Below are positions 46,454 to 56,743 of a DNA stretch of 64,000 bases, piece by piece. The stretch is from Notospermus geniculatus (lineage: Eukaryota; Nemertea; Pilidiophora; Heteronemertea; Lineidae), in assembly GCA_002633025.1 (NCBI GenBank), contig NMRB01003306.1:1-64000 (forward strand), written 5' to 3'. How positions within the stretch are numbered: the stretch's first letter is position 1; each line of letters opens with the position of its first letter. A model generated the notes under the pieces. That model saw only the letters and a list, made by a program, of their open reading frames with translations. It did no database searches and was not told the DNA's origin. The position numbers and the translations under genes are program-made.

Positions 46454-46989
46454 TCATAGCTTGTGAATGTCCCCAAAATGCTTGCCTGATACGTACTTCA
46501 GAGAATCAAGGCCTAGTTTTCAGCACACATTGAGAAAAAAAAACTCAGTGAGAGCTCTAATGTATTCAGATAGAGCGTAGTACATTTTACACTACACTGA
46601 CGTCGAGAATCGCGGCGATGCTTCGTGTTTGTTGTACCTGGTTGCAGAGTCATCAGAAAGGCTGGAAGCATGGAGGCCGTCTGACCTCTGCTTGGAGATT
46701 GTGCACGAGAGGGAAATCCAGCTGCGGAATTTCCCGGGGGTTTCCCCGCATCCCAAAATAGAATTTGACTGTAAGGAACGGAATCTTCCTTCTTAATCCA
46801 CTTTCGTGCATCTGAATCTGGATAACATTGTTCCCATGTCGCTCTGTGAGTACATATCTACCATTTTCAAGTATGTGGCATGAGTTGAATGAGCGTTGTC
46901 CCTGAAAATTTTTTGCTAACAAAATTGCAGCTATTCCCTTCTCTCAGTCAGTCAGTGAGATGATAGAATATATACCGGTACTAGTCTAG
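46454..46989. other. No gene recognised
   Basis: No supportable feature. The minus frame at 46653-46922 has no domain. Confidence 0.3.
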
Positions 46990-47375
46990 TTTCTCCTTTG
47001 TCTGGCATTTTGTCTGGTCACTCCAGGCAAAATCATAGCACCTCCCAGGTATGAATATTTAGGATAGCCCATGTGTGGTGTGATTGGATTGAATTTTAAT
47101 CACATTTTTCCAATGAGGACGTGCCAGTCCTAAAACTGATTAAAGCGCATTGTGGTCATCTCTTATCACTGGTAGGCCCAGATTGTCATTTTCATGATCA
47201 CTTCTTTGATCACTAAGTCTTGGCGACCCCAGTCTTCTGAGACTTTGAAATCTGACAAGGATCATTTTAGTATAAATTGAACCTAGGCCTATAGGCCTAC
47301 TTTCCCAGAAGTGTATGTAGGCCCTAGGCCTCATCCCATTGGATTCCAAGATACAATAAGTAACAATATAATTCA

Positions 47376-47509
47376 GGGCCCATACATGCCATAGGCCTAT
47401 TCATAAAACCTTGCTAGCTTAGTTGGTTGCTAGTTGTGTACATTGGTTTGTGCAAACTAAGCACTTTAGGAGGCAACAAAGCCTAGCAAGGTTTTATGAA
47501 TATGGGCCC
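47376..47509. mobile_element. GGGCCC-ended foldback
   Basis: GGGCCCATA, then TTCATAAAACCTTGCTAG, pairs with CTAGCAAGGTTTTATGAA and TATGGGCCC. The left arm has about 15 extra bases. Confidence 0.75.
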
Positions 47510-47522
47510 AGGTCAACGTCCT

Positions 47523-47632
47523 GGTGCCTGTTTCATAAAGTGACTGAAAGCTAATGGTACCATTAACTTCAATGCATTTTCCATTTGGTTAAAGGTGCCA
47601 TTAGCTTAAAGTCACTTTATGAAACAGGCCCC
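47523..47632. mobile_element. GCCTGTTTC-ended foldback
   Basis: GCCTGTTTCATAAAGTGACT pairs with AGTCACTTTATGAAACAGGC, and GCTAATGGTACC with GGTGCCATTAGC inside. Confidence 0.8.
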
Positions 47633-47756
47633 TGGTCAGTAGTAGTAGGAGGTGCTATGATTTTGCCTGGAGTGACCAGACAAAGGAGAAAGAGAGTATC
47701 AGACTGTAAGTCTAACTCTGTGTAGATAACTTCTATATGCATTGCATATGTAGGCC

Positions 47757-48503
47757 TATAAGCAAAAAGTCAATCTCCAGAATTCACAAATTTTCGACCC
47801 CAACCGGGGTCTTTTTCAAGTGGGATTTACAATCTGAAAATTTATTGTCAGGGCCAGTTTGGCATTCGGTTCTTTTCACTCTCTCCCCCTGGTAGGCCTA
47901 TTTCATTTTAGGTTTTTCCAGCAGCGGAGGGCACGTGGCTCCCCTTCTGGTCTAGGCCTTGTTTTTTTCCCCGGTTTTTTTTCCCCTTTTTTCTATTCCT
48001 CCTCGCCCTTTTCTTCTCATTGCTCAGTGATTTGCAGTATCCATTCTGGTTTATTCCTTCTTGTCATTTTTACAGGTCTAATATGTTATCTTCTTGTTAT
48101 AATTTTATTTGGCATATACATGTAATTACCCTTGTGATAATTTATTAACTTTCTTTCAGCCAAATTAAGCTCTACACCAATTACTTACACTCTGCTTGTG
48201 GTCAGGTTGAGCAACCATTTTATGGGGCTTGGACTCCAGTTATTAAACCCTTTTCTTTCAGCTAAATCAGTTTCTCCTTAAATTACATCCACTCTCTTAA
48301 TTAGGTCCAGCAACCATCCGTGGGGCTTGGACACTCTTCTTTCCTTAATTGCTAACTCATCCTGTTTACACAGGTTATGTAGTTCTACATTCGGGTTTCA
48401 GCTCAGTCTTTTCTAGAGTTTCAGATTGTAAAGTTCCACTTGAAAAAGACCCCGGTTGGGGTCGAAAATTTGTGAATTCTGGAGATTGACGTTTTGCTTA
48501 TTA
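47757..48503. mobile_element. TIR element with a GACCCCAACCGGGGTC hairpin
   Basis: The left arm, AAGTCAATCTCCAGAATTCAC, TTTCGACCCCAACCGGGGTC and CAAGTGGGATTTACAATCTG, is inverted at 48410-48500. Each arm therefore holds its own small hairpin. A frame at 47859-48125 is hydrophobic but without a domain. Confidence 0.75.
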
Positions 48504-49666
48504 TCATTTTGTGTGTCAATTTTGTGCTATTCTGTATCTTGGCATTGCATGTGTATGCCACATTATGACCATGTTCATGTTACCCTGGAACGGCTTGCCT
48601 GGAATAATTTTATTATAGTCCCCGCACACAGTGGGGACTGTATTATTGTAATTACTCAGGATCATCTGCTTCCGGTTTCTTCCTCATTACATGACAATTA
48701 CTACATTATAGCGGTGGCCCAGTCAAACAACCTTCCAACATCCATCGCCGCAGTCTTGTAGATGGTAATTTTATCCAGTGCAGGACGCACAAAGATTTTC
48801 AAAATTCTGCCCATTTACAATACTTTTAAGCGTTTTTGTTAAATTTTCACGATTTTGCTCATGAATAAACATGAATTTGAACTTTGGGGAGGTCAAGCCG
48901 AAATCAGCCAATGGCAGGCGATCTGCATTGTAAACAACGACATGTGCTCGATGAGAATGGTCACAAACCACACACAACAAACCCCATTGTGTTTCACAGG
49001 TCGGCGCTAGGCGGCGGTATGCAAGCACCAACCTGTGTCCGCACGAGCCGCATCACGCCGAATTTGGCGTAAAAAGTAATACGCGAACACATCACCGCCT
49101 CAACTCGGTAATCACGTGATCTACTACGCCACGAAAGTAAATCCTAAGAAAATAGCGTTATGAGGCTGATTTCTTGCAGACTTCGCAAATAGTTGACTGA
49201 TTTTTTATTTCTGATGAGAAATTGTCACAGACATGACATTGTTGAGAAGAAAAGGATGATATTCGAGTTATGACCACGGCAGCTATTCACTGTGTCACAG
49301 TGTGTAGTGTACTAGTGTGACGACGCACTAACGCAGCTGTCAGTGGCTAACATGACATGTACAGCATATCTCACACAATATAGGCCTATGTATGTCATAA
49401 TCATGACGGATAATATGATACCCACACACGGAGACATCCTGGGTAGGCCTATTTTGAGAGATTCTGCAATTTTTCAACCTGAAGCGAGGAATCGCCCGCC
49501 ATCTTGAAAATGCAGCAAGTAGTCCCAATATGTCCCATGATGCCTTGCGCGCGCGGTGACAGGTCAGTGCGAGGTAGGAGCGCTACCTGTCGTGACAATG
49601 AACAAAGCCACGTGTTCAGTCTCCAGTCAAAACAAGAGCACATGGTCGCATACTAATTAGGTTAGG
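48504..49666. other. No gene recognised
   Basis: A short hairpin GTCCCCGCACACAGTGGGGAC lies at 48618. I find no domain in the frames here. Confidence 0.35.
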
Positions 49667-49985
49667 TGACATTCCTCAAGATAAATGGAGGTTGTAGCAC
49701 AATCACTTTGAGTTATCAGTTTCTTCAGGTGACAAGAATGATAAACCAGGGCCGTATTTATCGGAGGGTCAAGGGGCAGTTGCCCCCCCCCCCCCCANNN
49801 NNNNNNNNNNNCCCCCCCCCCCCGGAGCAAAAAGCTCAATACTGCCCTGTAAACTAAGATTTTTTTTAAGGGGCCTAAGGGAAATTCTTATTGGGCGTAC
49901 TTCATTCTGCCCTTCCCTGCTGTTTATTAAAGGGGCTGTGCAGTTAAGGGTCGATTGTACAATTGACACTTAAGTGAACAGCTCC
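49667..49985. repeat. Duplicate of the 44738-45735 segment, without element B
   Basis: It matches before (GACATTCCTCAAGATAAATG), inside (CAGGGCCGTATTTATCGG) and after (GGGCGTACTTCATTCTGCCC) the MITE A site. MITE A here spans 49747-49849 with TAAAC on both sides and has 14 N (49798-49811) in its poly-C part. Confidence 0.85.
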
Positions 49986-50309
49986 TATTAATTTTTAAAA
50001 AAAATATGGGGTTTGGGGACTTAGAAACATTTCCCTAACTGACTCCTCTGTTGAAGCAGGTTCATTTTTGGTGCGCGCGCTGCATGAAGAATCCGACCAT
50101 CTCGTCCTTTTATGACGTTCCCATCTGTGGGGACTATCCAATTTGCTGGTGAGCAAGTTTCAAAAGTTCTAGTTTGACATTGTTATCTGTTCTTCTGGTG
50201 CATTCACTTTACAGGTGAGCACATGGTTCATGGACCATGTCGTTACAACTGTAGGTCACTTTCAAGTGTTCATGACCCTCTAAATGCCCTTGGTTTGACG
50301 TACTACATC
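49986..50309. repeat. Fragment of the GAGCACATGGTCCATGG repeat
   Basis: GTTCTTCTGGTGCATTCAC and GGTGAGCACATGGTTCATGG at 50193-50240 match the inner inverted pair of the 18255-22822 structure. The rest is unassigned. Confidence 0.55.
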
Positions 50310-50592
50310 CAGGGCCGTATCTAGCATAGGGACAGGGGGGCAAATGCCCCCCCCCAGCCAATTGTTCAAAAAAATTTTTTTTCAGCAAAATCAAATGGGA
50401 TAAAAGATCATTATTGTTTGTGTCTCAGAGCACAGAAAATTGACTTCAAATCGCATCTCAGAGCTTCTAACCCTAACCCTAACCCCAGACCCCCCGCAAA
50501 ACCGGCCCCACCGGTACTCGAAGGCAAAGCCCATGTCCGTTTAGCACATCTGCTTAAAATGCCGCCTGGCAAAAAAGCTAGCTACGGCCCTG
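50310..50592. mobile_element. CAGGGCC-ended MITE with 5-bp target duplication
   Basis: CAGGGCCGTATCTAGC at the left and GCTAGCTACGGCCCTG at the right, with ACATC on both sides (50305-50309 and 50593-50597). It is the same end type as MITE A at 44813. It holds a poly-C run and three CTAACC units. Confidence 0.85.
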
Positions 50593-50649
50593 ACATCTAT
50601 AGCTCTGTGCCTACCACAAAGGGCATATGCCAGATATTGACGTAACTTA

Positions 50650-50815
50650 TTTCTCCCCATCTAGGTATCCTCTCACTGGTCGTGTCAAATTCCAGGTTGG
50701 ATGGCCTGAGGTCGGCGAACGAAGGTAAAGATACTTAGCCAGAGTCTCTCGCCGACAGTGGGGATCAATGCTGGGACGTTTAGACCGTAGCCACCTCACG
50801 ATTTCACCACACCAT
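50650..50815 (-). mobile_element. Degraded Deu-like SINE, minus strand
   Basis: On the minus strand, GGTGGCTACGGTCTAAACGT and AGCATTGATCCCCACTG resemble a tRNA head, followed by GAGACTCTGGCTAAGTATCT where the Deu-like core has GAGACTTTGGGCAAGTCTC in the copy at 3900. Confidence 0.5.
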
Positions 50816-50862
50816 GTCATCAACAAACCTAGTAGTACCTACATGTATGTATTTTGGAATCC

Positions 50863-50929
50863 TGGAAAAGGCATTGTTTAAAACACCCTGAATAATTTAT
50901 TCAGGGTGTTTTAAACAATGCCTTTTCCA
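50863..50929. repeat. Perfect 67-bp palindrome
   Basis: TGGAAAAGGCATTGTTTAAA and its exact complement flank a loop near AATAATTTATT. Whether it is a tiny MITE or a transcribed hairpin cannot be told. Confidence 0.85.
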
Positions 50930-50999
50930 AATGTAAACACATATGCGGCTTAAATAGCGACACCCATGAAGTTGGACCCGATTGTGACCAAGACCCTCA

Positions 51000-51270
51000 G
51001 GGCCGTATCCTCTGGTCGAACTTTAGTCTGAAGAGCTGAAGTTAGACTTTCTTTTCACTTGAAGCATTGAGAAAGTCAGTGTTTAATGAAAGTCTGGCTG
51101 AAGTCCGGTCTTAGGTAACGACCCTTAGCCGTGACGAACAATACAGGCGGGTGTAACATCTGTCAATGTTTCAGCGTGCGAATGTTCCCCCTCTAGCTGT
51201 CTATTGTCATTACGTTCCCAATACAAGAAACACTGAAAACGGGGAACATTGACATAATAATGTTACACCG
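51000..51270. mobile_element. GGCC-type foldback remnant, then GGTGTAAC-ended MITE copy 3
   Basis: 51000-51126 begins GGGCCGTATCCTCTGG and ends with a loose inverted match. 51147-51270 begins CGGGTGTAACATC and ends ATGTTACACCG, with inner TGTTCCCC and GGGGAACA as in the copies at 38134 and 44386. Confidence 0.6.
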
Positions 51271-53298
51271 GTATCAGGAGACGGTTTTAGGCTTTACCGC
51301 CCAATCTTTCCATCAGGAAATGCCGAAGGCTTACTACAGATTTTAATGTAAGATGCTTCAAGATGATAAATTTCAAGAGTAAAGCCGAGGTCACAAATCC
51401 ACCGTACGATTCTCCCCACCCAGCGGCTTGCCGTGGATTTTAGAGACTGAAACACGGATCTAAGATGAATTATGCCGAAATCGCCTTAATGGCACGACTG
51501 TTAGGAAGGGAATTTGCTATAGAGGCGTCACCTTTCGGAGAACGGCCACAACATGGGGAAAGCCCTCCTAAAAATAGTACGGTGACGCAGCCAAATCGGC
51601 GTAGTCGACGCCTACCTCCACAGCAAAGCCAATAGAATATTATTGACGACCGGAAGAAGTCAATCTGGGCATGCGCAGGAGGCCTCCACTGTAAATTTAT
51701 CACACTTCAAATGCATTTTTGAAGTCATCAGATCGAACTTCAGATTACCAATAGGCTCAAATTGTTCTAAACATGTTTATCTATTGCAAGACGTTGACAT
51801 TATCTTGATTTTATAATACTCAGCTGAGAAAAATGCAACCTTCGGCACAAAATTCCGGCAGTTTAGCTCGGAAGCATGAGAGTCGATGCAATTTACTGAA
51901 TTTACGGAATCTTGGAATAAGATCGCCGAACAATATTAACGTTATCATGGAGAAGGGAATTCCCGCTGCATATAAACATTGTGGTATAACCGATAGCTGT
52001 CACAGGTTTCACCAAATCCTTTCGCCCAAAATATCTATGTTAACTTCTTTGTCTTCAAACCATTGTTTGCCATATTTGGTAGGAACCAAATAGTTGTATT
52101 GTACGAACGTCTCGTTAATACTGTGGTTTCCTTTTGTAGGCCTCGACCATGTCGACGTGCATGGCTTAATGTGTCAGGGAATTCCTATTATATTCCAAAT
52201 AGGGCACCAACCAATCAAATTTCGTTCCGGACCTTTTCCACTACATGCATTGACTTCTAACAGACGTGTATGGACAAGTGGAAATTAGACTGGATCAAAC
52301 TGGGCACCGTAGAAATTGGCCAAAATGTCTGTTTCTACTCGCCGTACGGGCCACGGAGTGGATATGTGACTGGGGCTTAAGGCATCCCAAATCTTTGATT
52401 GATGATCTTCTCTCTCTTTGTAGGAAAGCCTCCTGTTCCCACAAATGCAAACTATTGGACAAGTCTAGTGGGGACCATTTATTTAGAACTAGTCAGAGTT
52501 ACCTTCAGTCATGTCATCTCCTGCCGAAAGCGCCACACATCACGGTCCGTGTGGCTCCTTCTTTGCCAAGAGATATACACTTATGATGTGATAATTGTGA
52601 CAAAGATTAGTCGAGGATGGTAAAGGTTAGTGAAATCTTTTAGAACTTCTACTAACCAATACACGGCCAACATGGCCAAGGTGTATGTCGGGCCTGGACA
52701 AATCGATGGCCGTCATTGTTTCATTTTAATATCATGATTTCCTGTTTTGATGACTGATGACACTGACTGTGACACACTTCACATGTTGTGTTTGTGTAGA
52801 TGTGGCGTCCATAGTCTGACTACGATAAGCGCGGTTCTTGCCCTCTTTTGAAGACCTGACTAATGACTACATAACTCAGATCTTGATGCATGTTCACAGC
52901 AGATGATGAAAAACTTCGGGAGAGAGATCATCCCCGAATCCTTGATCCACCTCTGATGATCTCCTCTCTTCTCTTGTAGGAAACACTCCTGCTGCTTCTC
53001 AACATGTTGATTCAAGTGCCTTTTGTTGTGAGGACTTATCGGATATAGTCAGTGTTACCGTCTGCTCCTGCTGAGAGCGCCACGCATCAGGGTCTGTGTG
53101 GCTCCAGTTATCTGATCAGCTCCATCTAAAATGCCGACTTTTACCTGGGAATGGTGACAAAGAATTGTTCATGACTCTACAGGCATGACAGGTCAGTGCA
53201 ACTTTAGGAACTTTCATAGCTGCAGAGAAACTAGAAATTTTAGTCCTCAAATTACGATCTTTAGGACAGAATGCAAGAATACCGGGTATATGCATATT
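51271..53298. other. Possible upstream exons of the ankyrin gene; two duplicated segments
   Basis: A segment of about 200 bases at 52399-52605 is repeated, diverged, at 52957-53165. Both contain an acceptor-like CTTTGTAGGAAAG or CTTGTAGGAAAC, then GCGCCACACATCACGGTC or GCGCCACGCATCAGGGTC, and GTGTGGCTCC. A third related acceptor, CCCTTGTAGGAAAGCCC, lies at 54594. They may be duplicated 5' exons or promoter-proximal sequence of the gene at 54917. No domain is visible in any frame. Confidence 0.4.
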
Positions 53299-53408
53299 GG
53301 GCCAAATTCACAAAGGTGTTTAAGACTTGGATGCGTGTAACATCCTCAAATGCATGGTGGAAGTGAAGTTACACACGGTTAAGTCTTAATCGCGTGATGA
53401 TACGGCCC
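53299..53408. mobile_element. GGCC-ended foldback
   Basis: GGGCCAAATTCACAAAGG and GATGCGTGTAAC on the left, GTTACACACGG and GATGATACGGCCC on the right; CTTAAACACC-type words pair only partly. Confidence 0.5.
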
Positions 53409-53465
53409 GTTATGTTTTAGAATACGTGGACATGGTATCATCATCATCTTTTCTGCACAGGACCA

Positions 53466-54465
53466 GGGGCCTTATTTACGAAAGGCACGCAAAGTTTGCG
53501 ATCACGATAACATCGGTATTTACGAAGGGCACGCTTTGCCAAAAAATCGCAAATTTAGCGATCACGCAAAAAATCGCAACCGCAACGCTAAATTTGCACA
53601 ATATTTATGAAAGCCACTGCGTCTCGAAAAAGACCACGCAAACGGCCAAAATTTTGCGAGAGGTCTCAGACCCCTAGCTAGAGGCCAAGAGGGGGCAGGG
53701 CGGATCAAGCTGGCTTTGGGGCACTTGGGGCAAAAGAAGGGCACTTTTATCTGATACCGCGGGTCGCGCAACGGACATTTTTGTTTCCGACCTTCAGTAT
53801 GCTGGGTCCGGAATCCTGTTGAAAACTTTCATGTGTACATTTGATGGATGAGTGCATAAGAAATAAAAAGGATGCATGTTTCTACAAATAATACTATTGC
53901 TTGAGACTGGATCGGAGATTTTGCATTACCTGCTGATGTCAGAGCAGCGGATCCTAACTTCGCCAGCGTCGTGCAGATGGCGGCACCGGGGGCGGGAGCG
54001 AGTTCGCGCGTTTTCTGGGCAGGGCGGTTGAAAATGAAGGGCGGGGCGCATCGGGCAACATTTTTGGGGGGCAGGGCGCAATTCGCAATTATTTTTAAGG
54101 CGGGGCGCGGCGCCCCTCATGAAACGCCTAGCTAGGGGTCTGGGTCTAGAACCACTCGCAAACTTTGCGGGGATTAAAAATATATCTTATACACCAAAAT
54201 GGCGGCAAGAACACCGACTGCATGATGAAGATTACCATCTAAACCAACGCAATGATATGTTTGCCATACTTTCAACAGTATATTGCGTATGGACAAACCA
54301 TTAGCCCACATGTTAGCGATCACGCGAACTTTAGCGTGATCACTACTTTGCGAATAATAGCGTGATCGGTGCGAGGTCTTGATAAATACCACGCATCGCA
54401 AAGTTTGCGTGTCTGCAAAGCCATTGCAACGCAAATATTTGTGATCTCTTTGTGAATAAGGCCCC
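53466..54465. mobile_element. 1-kb GGGGCCTTATT foldback with a nested inverted repeat
   Basis: GGGGCCTTATTTACGAA and the end TTGTGAATAAGGCCCC are inverted. The arms contain many GCGATCACG and CGCAAAGTTTGCG words. Inside, AGACCCCTAGCTAG (53670) and CTAGCTAGGGGTCT (54128) mark a second inverted-repeat insertion of about 470 bases. Confidence 0.7.
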
Positions 54466-54916
54466 AGGGGTCTCATTCACAAATTGATTCTACGGAAAAA
54501 ATCGCAGAAAACATTCACTTTCTCTTTCTCATTCTAAGTTAATTTAAATGTAGCGTCCATTATCTAGTGGTGTGATAGATAATTCTGCTTTTCCCTTGTA
54601 GGAAAGCCCGTTGTTGTACAGCAAGCCGTCAGGGACTGGGTGGACTGTTCCTACTGGTGATCTCTGATTTCTCCAAATGTGTAAGGAAAGCCAGCTGTTG
54701 TGAGCACAATGTACAACAAGCCGTAAGGTACTGGGTGGACTGTACCAACATGGACTGCCTGATTTCTGTGAATGTGGATTAGGTACAAGTAGAGTTCATT
54801 GTGAAGGCACAGAACTAGTCATGGATGGGAATGCTTCTGAGGCGATAATGTTTATTCATCTCGATTTTGGAGTCCTGATGCCGACTCTTCAACTGATCAA
54901 TGAATCCTAGGAGTCT

Positions 54917-56038
54917 ATGATGGGTGGGGCATTTTCATCAGAATCACCTTCAGAGTCATCTTCAGAGTTAGTAGGCGCTGCCTACAGAGGCGATGATGAA
55001 GAAATCCAGAGGTTACTCAAGGCGGGAACATCGGTCAATGCCAGAGACAAATGCAAGCGGACAGCGTTGATGATTCTAGTGGGGAATAATTGTCGTAAAG
55101 ACTTGGTAGAGCATATGATAAACGGTGGAGCTGACGTCAGCGCCAAGGACACTATTGGAAGGTCTCCGCTATGGTATGCCGTTTATAAAGGGAAGAGAGA
55201 GCTAGCTGAGTATCTTATAGAAAAAGGAGCTGACGTTAACTCTGAGGACGAGTCTGGAAGGTATCTGCTATGGTATGCCATTGATCAGAGGAAGAGTGAG
55301 ATAGCAAAGTATCTTATTAACGCCGGAGCTGATGTAAAAACTAAGGGTCGTTATGGAAGGTCTCTCCTATGGTGTGCCATTCATAAGGGGGAGGGGGAGA
55401 TAGCTAAGTATATTATTGAAGCAGGAGCTGACGTTAACGCTAAGAATGATTATAAACCCTTAGGATCTGCAGATACTCTCGAATCATATCTATATGCTGG
55501 GCAGACAGCACTCATGCTGGTCTCAGAGAAAGGAGATCATGATATTGTTCGTCTGCTAATCCAGAATGGAGCCAACATAAACGATAAGGATTCTCAGGGA
55601 CATACCGCCCTTATCACAGCTTCTCGTTATGGACACACTGAAGTTGTGATTTGTCTCATTGAGAATGGGGCAGAGGTCGATATAACTGACAAGAGTGGAC
55701 GAAATGCTCTGTTTTTGGCATCTAAATCAGGACATTTTGATGTCTGCAGACTGCTGTGTGATGCTCAACCAGGGATGCTGGAGTCAATGCATGAGCATGC
55801 AAATTCTAATGATAAAATAATGCAGATAATTGCTTTATTATCAACAGATAAAAACCAACAAACAATAGACCTTGGGGGTATAAACAATGTAGATAGCCTC
55901 CGCATGACACTCATTCTAGCGGCGAAAGGCCGATTAGATGTGAAAGGAGACCGACACTTACCTTTACAAGACGTTATCGACTACACCATGTTAGATGACC
56001 TGCCTTCACTCGGGTCATATCTATTCCTTGCCAGATGA
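54917..56038 (+). CDS. Ankyrin-repeat part of an ankyrin-Mab21 (cGAS-like) protein
   Basis: About eight ankyrin repeats fill residues 15-290, with typical TALITASRYGHTEVVICLIE and SPLWYAVYKGKRELAEYLIE units; these are protein-binding scaffolds. Two ATGs are adjacent. The second (54920) has the better context (A at -3, G at +4) and gives MGGAFSSES, which fits the N-myristoylation rule (Gly2, Ser6). I prefer it and infer a membrane-anchored protein. A CCTAG acceptor-like word precedes the start by a few bases. The frame stops at 56038, but homology continues in the next frame from about 56028 (LPDEVTYDL), so a one-base indel between about 55996 and 56026 separates this part from the nucleotidyltransferase. 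Whether that is an error or a mutation is not known. Confidence 0.8.
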   Translation: MMGGAFSSESPSESSSELVGAAYRGDDEEIQRLLKAGTSVNARDKCKRTALMILVGNNCRKDLVEHMINGGADVSAKDTIGRSPLWYAVYKGKRELAEYLIEKGADVNSEDESGRYLLWYAIDQRKSEIAKYLINAGADVKTKGRYGRSLLWCAIHKGEGEIAKYIIEAGADVNAKNDYKPLGSADTLESYLYAGQTALMLVSEKGDHDIVRLLIQNGANINDKDSQGHTALITASRYGHTEVVICLIENGAEVDITDKSGRNALFLASKSGHFDVCRLLCDAQPGMLESMHEHANSNDKIMQIIALLSTDKNQQTIDLGGINNVDSLRMTLILAAKGRLDVKGDRHLPLQDVIDYTMLDDLPSLGSYLFLAR

Positions 56039-56743
56039 AGTGACTTATGATCTTCCGAAAATATCGGAGCTGATCAGATGTCCAGGTATCGGTGATGTAC
56101 ACAGTTTACCAACAGGAACGACTGTGGACATTATTAGATATATCAATGATAGTATTCAGAGAATCACCAATAATTGGAAAAAAAACTTCAAGAATACACT
56201 TTGTCGAAGACGTGCCATGTGGTAGTTCAGCAGAGCGAGCGAAGGTCATGGTCCCAGATGAAAATGATTATATCATGGAAGTTGTTTCCAGGGGTGTTAG
56301 ACCCGGCAAATTACACCATATCAGGGATGGCTATGTACAATATTATGAACATGACAAGGTGAAATCAAGTAAAACTTTTCACGATGAATTCTGTTCCAGT
56401 TTAAAAGATACATTGACAGAAGGGAGTATAGATAATATACGGATCTGCTCAGAAGTTGGTAAGGTCAGAGATGGCGGCCATGCAAGCACGGAAATAAAGA
56501 TCAAATGTGACCCCAACATTGATGAGACACTGGAGATATCTGTTGACTTGGTGCCAGCCATTCATTTCAAAGACTGGCCAGAATATCTCATTTCGAGAAC
56601 GTGGATGATGGATAGAGATGAACTAAGGAAACATAGTTTCTACCTGGTGGCCAAGCCGCCTCACAAGGACAGTAAACTTGGTAAGTCAATGAGAGACAAA
56701 AACAAGGAAGATCAGCGTACACAACTCTACCGTATATCCTTTC
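56028..56743 (+). CDS. Mab-21/cGAS-like nucleotidyltransferase core, N-terminal part
   Basis: This is the catalytic lobe of a Mab-21 domain protein, the family of cGAS and cGAS-like receptors that make cyclic dinucleotides on sensing foreign nucleic acid. After the helix DIIRYINDSIQRITNNW comes the signature CGSSAERAKVMVPDENDYIM: the GS motif and the first two metal-binding acids (Glu and Asp in DEND). The third acid lies in EISVDLVPAIHFKDWP. All catalytic residues seem present, so an active enzyme is possible. A run of eight A at about 56178-56185 shifts the frame by one; seven would keep it open. The frame then reaches LYRISFP, a conserved Mab-21 block, where a 1473-bp element interrupts it at 56744. 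The zinc thumb of vertebrate cGAS is not evident. Confidence 0.8.

Larger units (their letters stand above)
46990..47692. mobile_element. Inverted-repeat element holding two GGCC foldbacks
   Basis: TTTCTCCTTTGTCTGG plus TGGTCACTCCAGGCAAAATC on the left pair with GATTTTGCCTGGAGTGACCA and CAAAGGAGAAA on the right. Both nested foldbacks lie toward the right arm. Confidence 0.7.
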
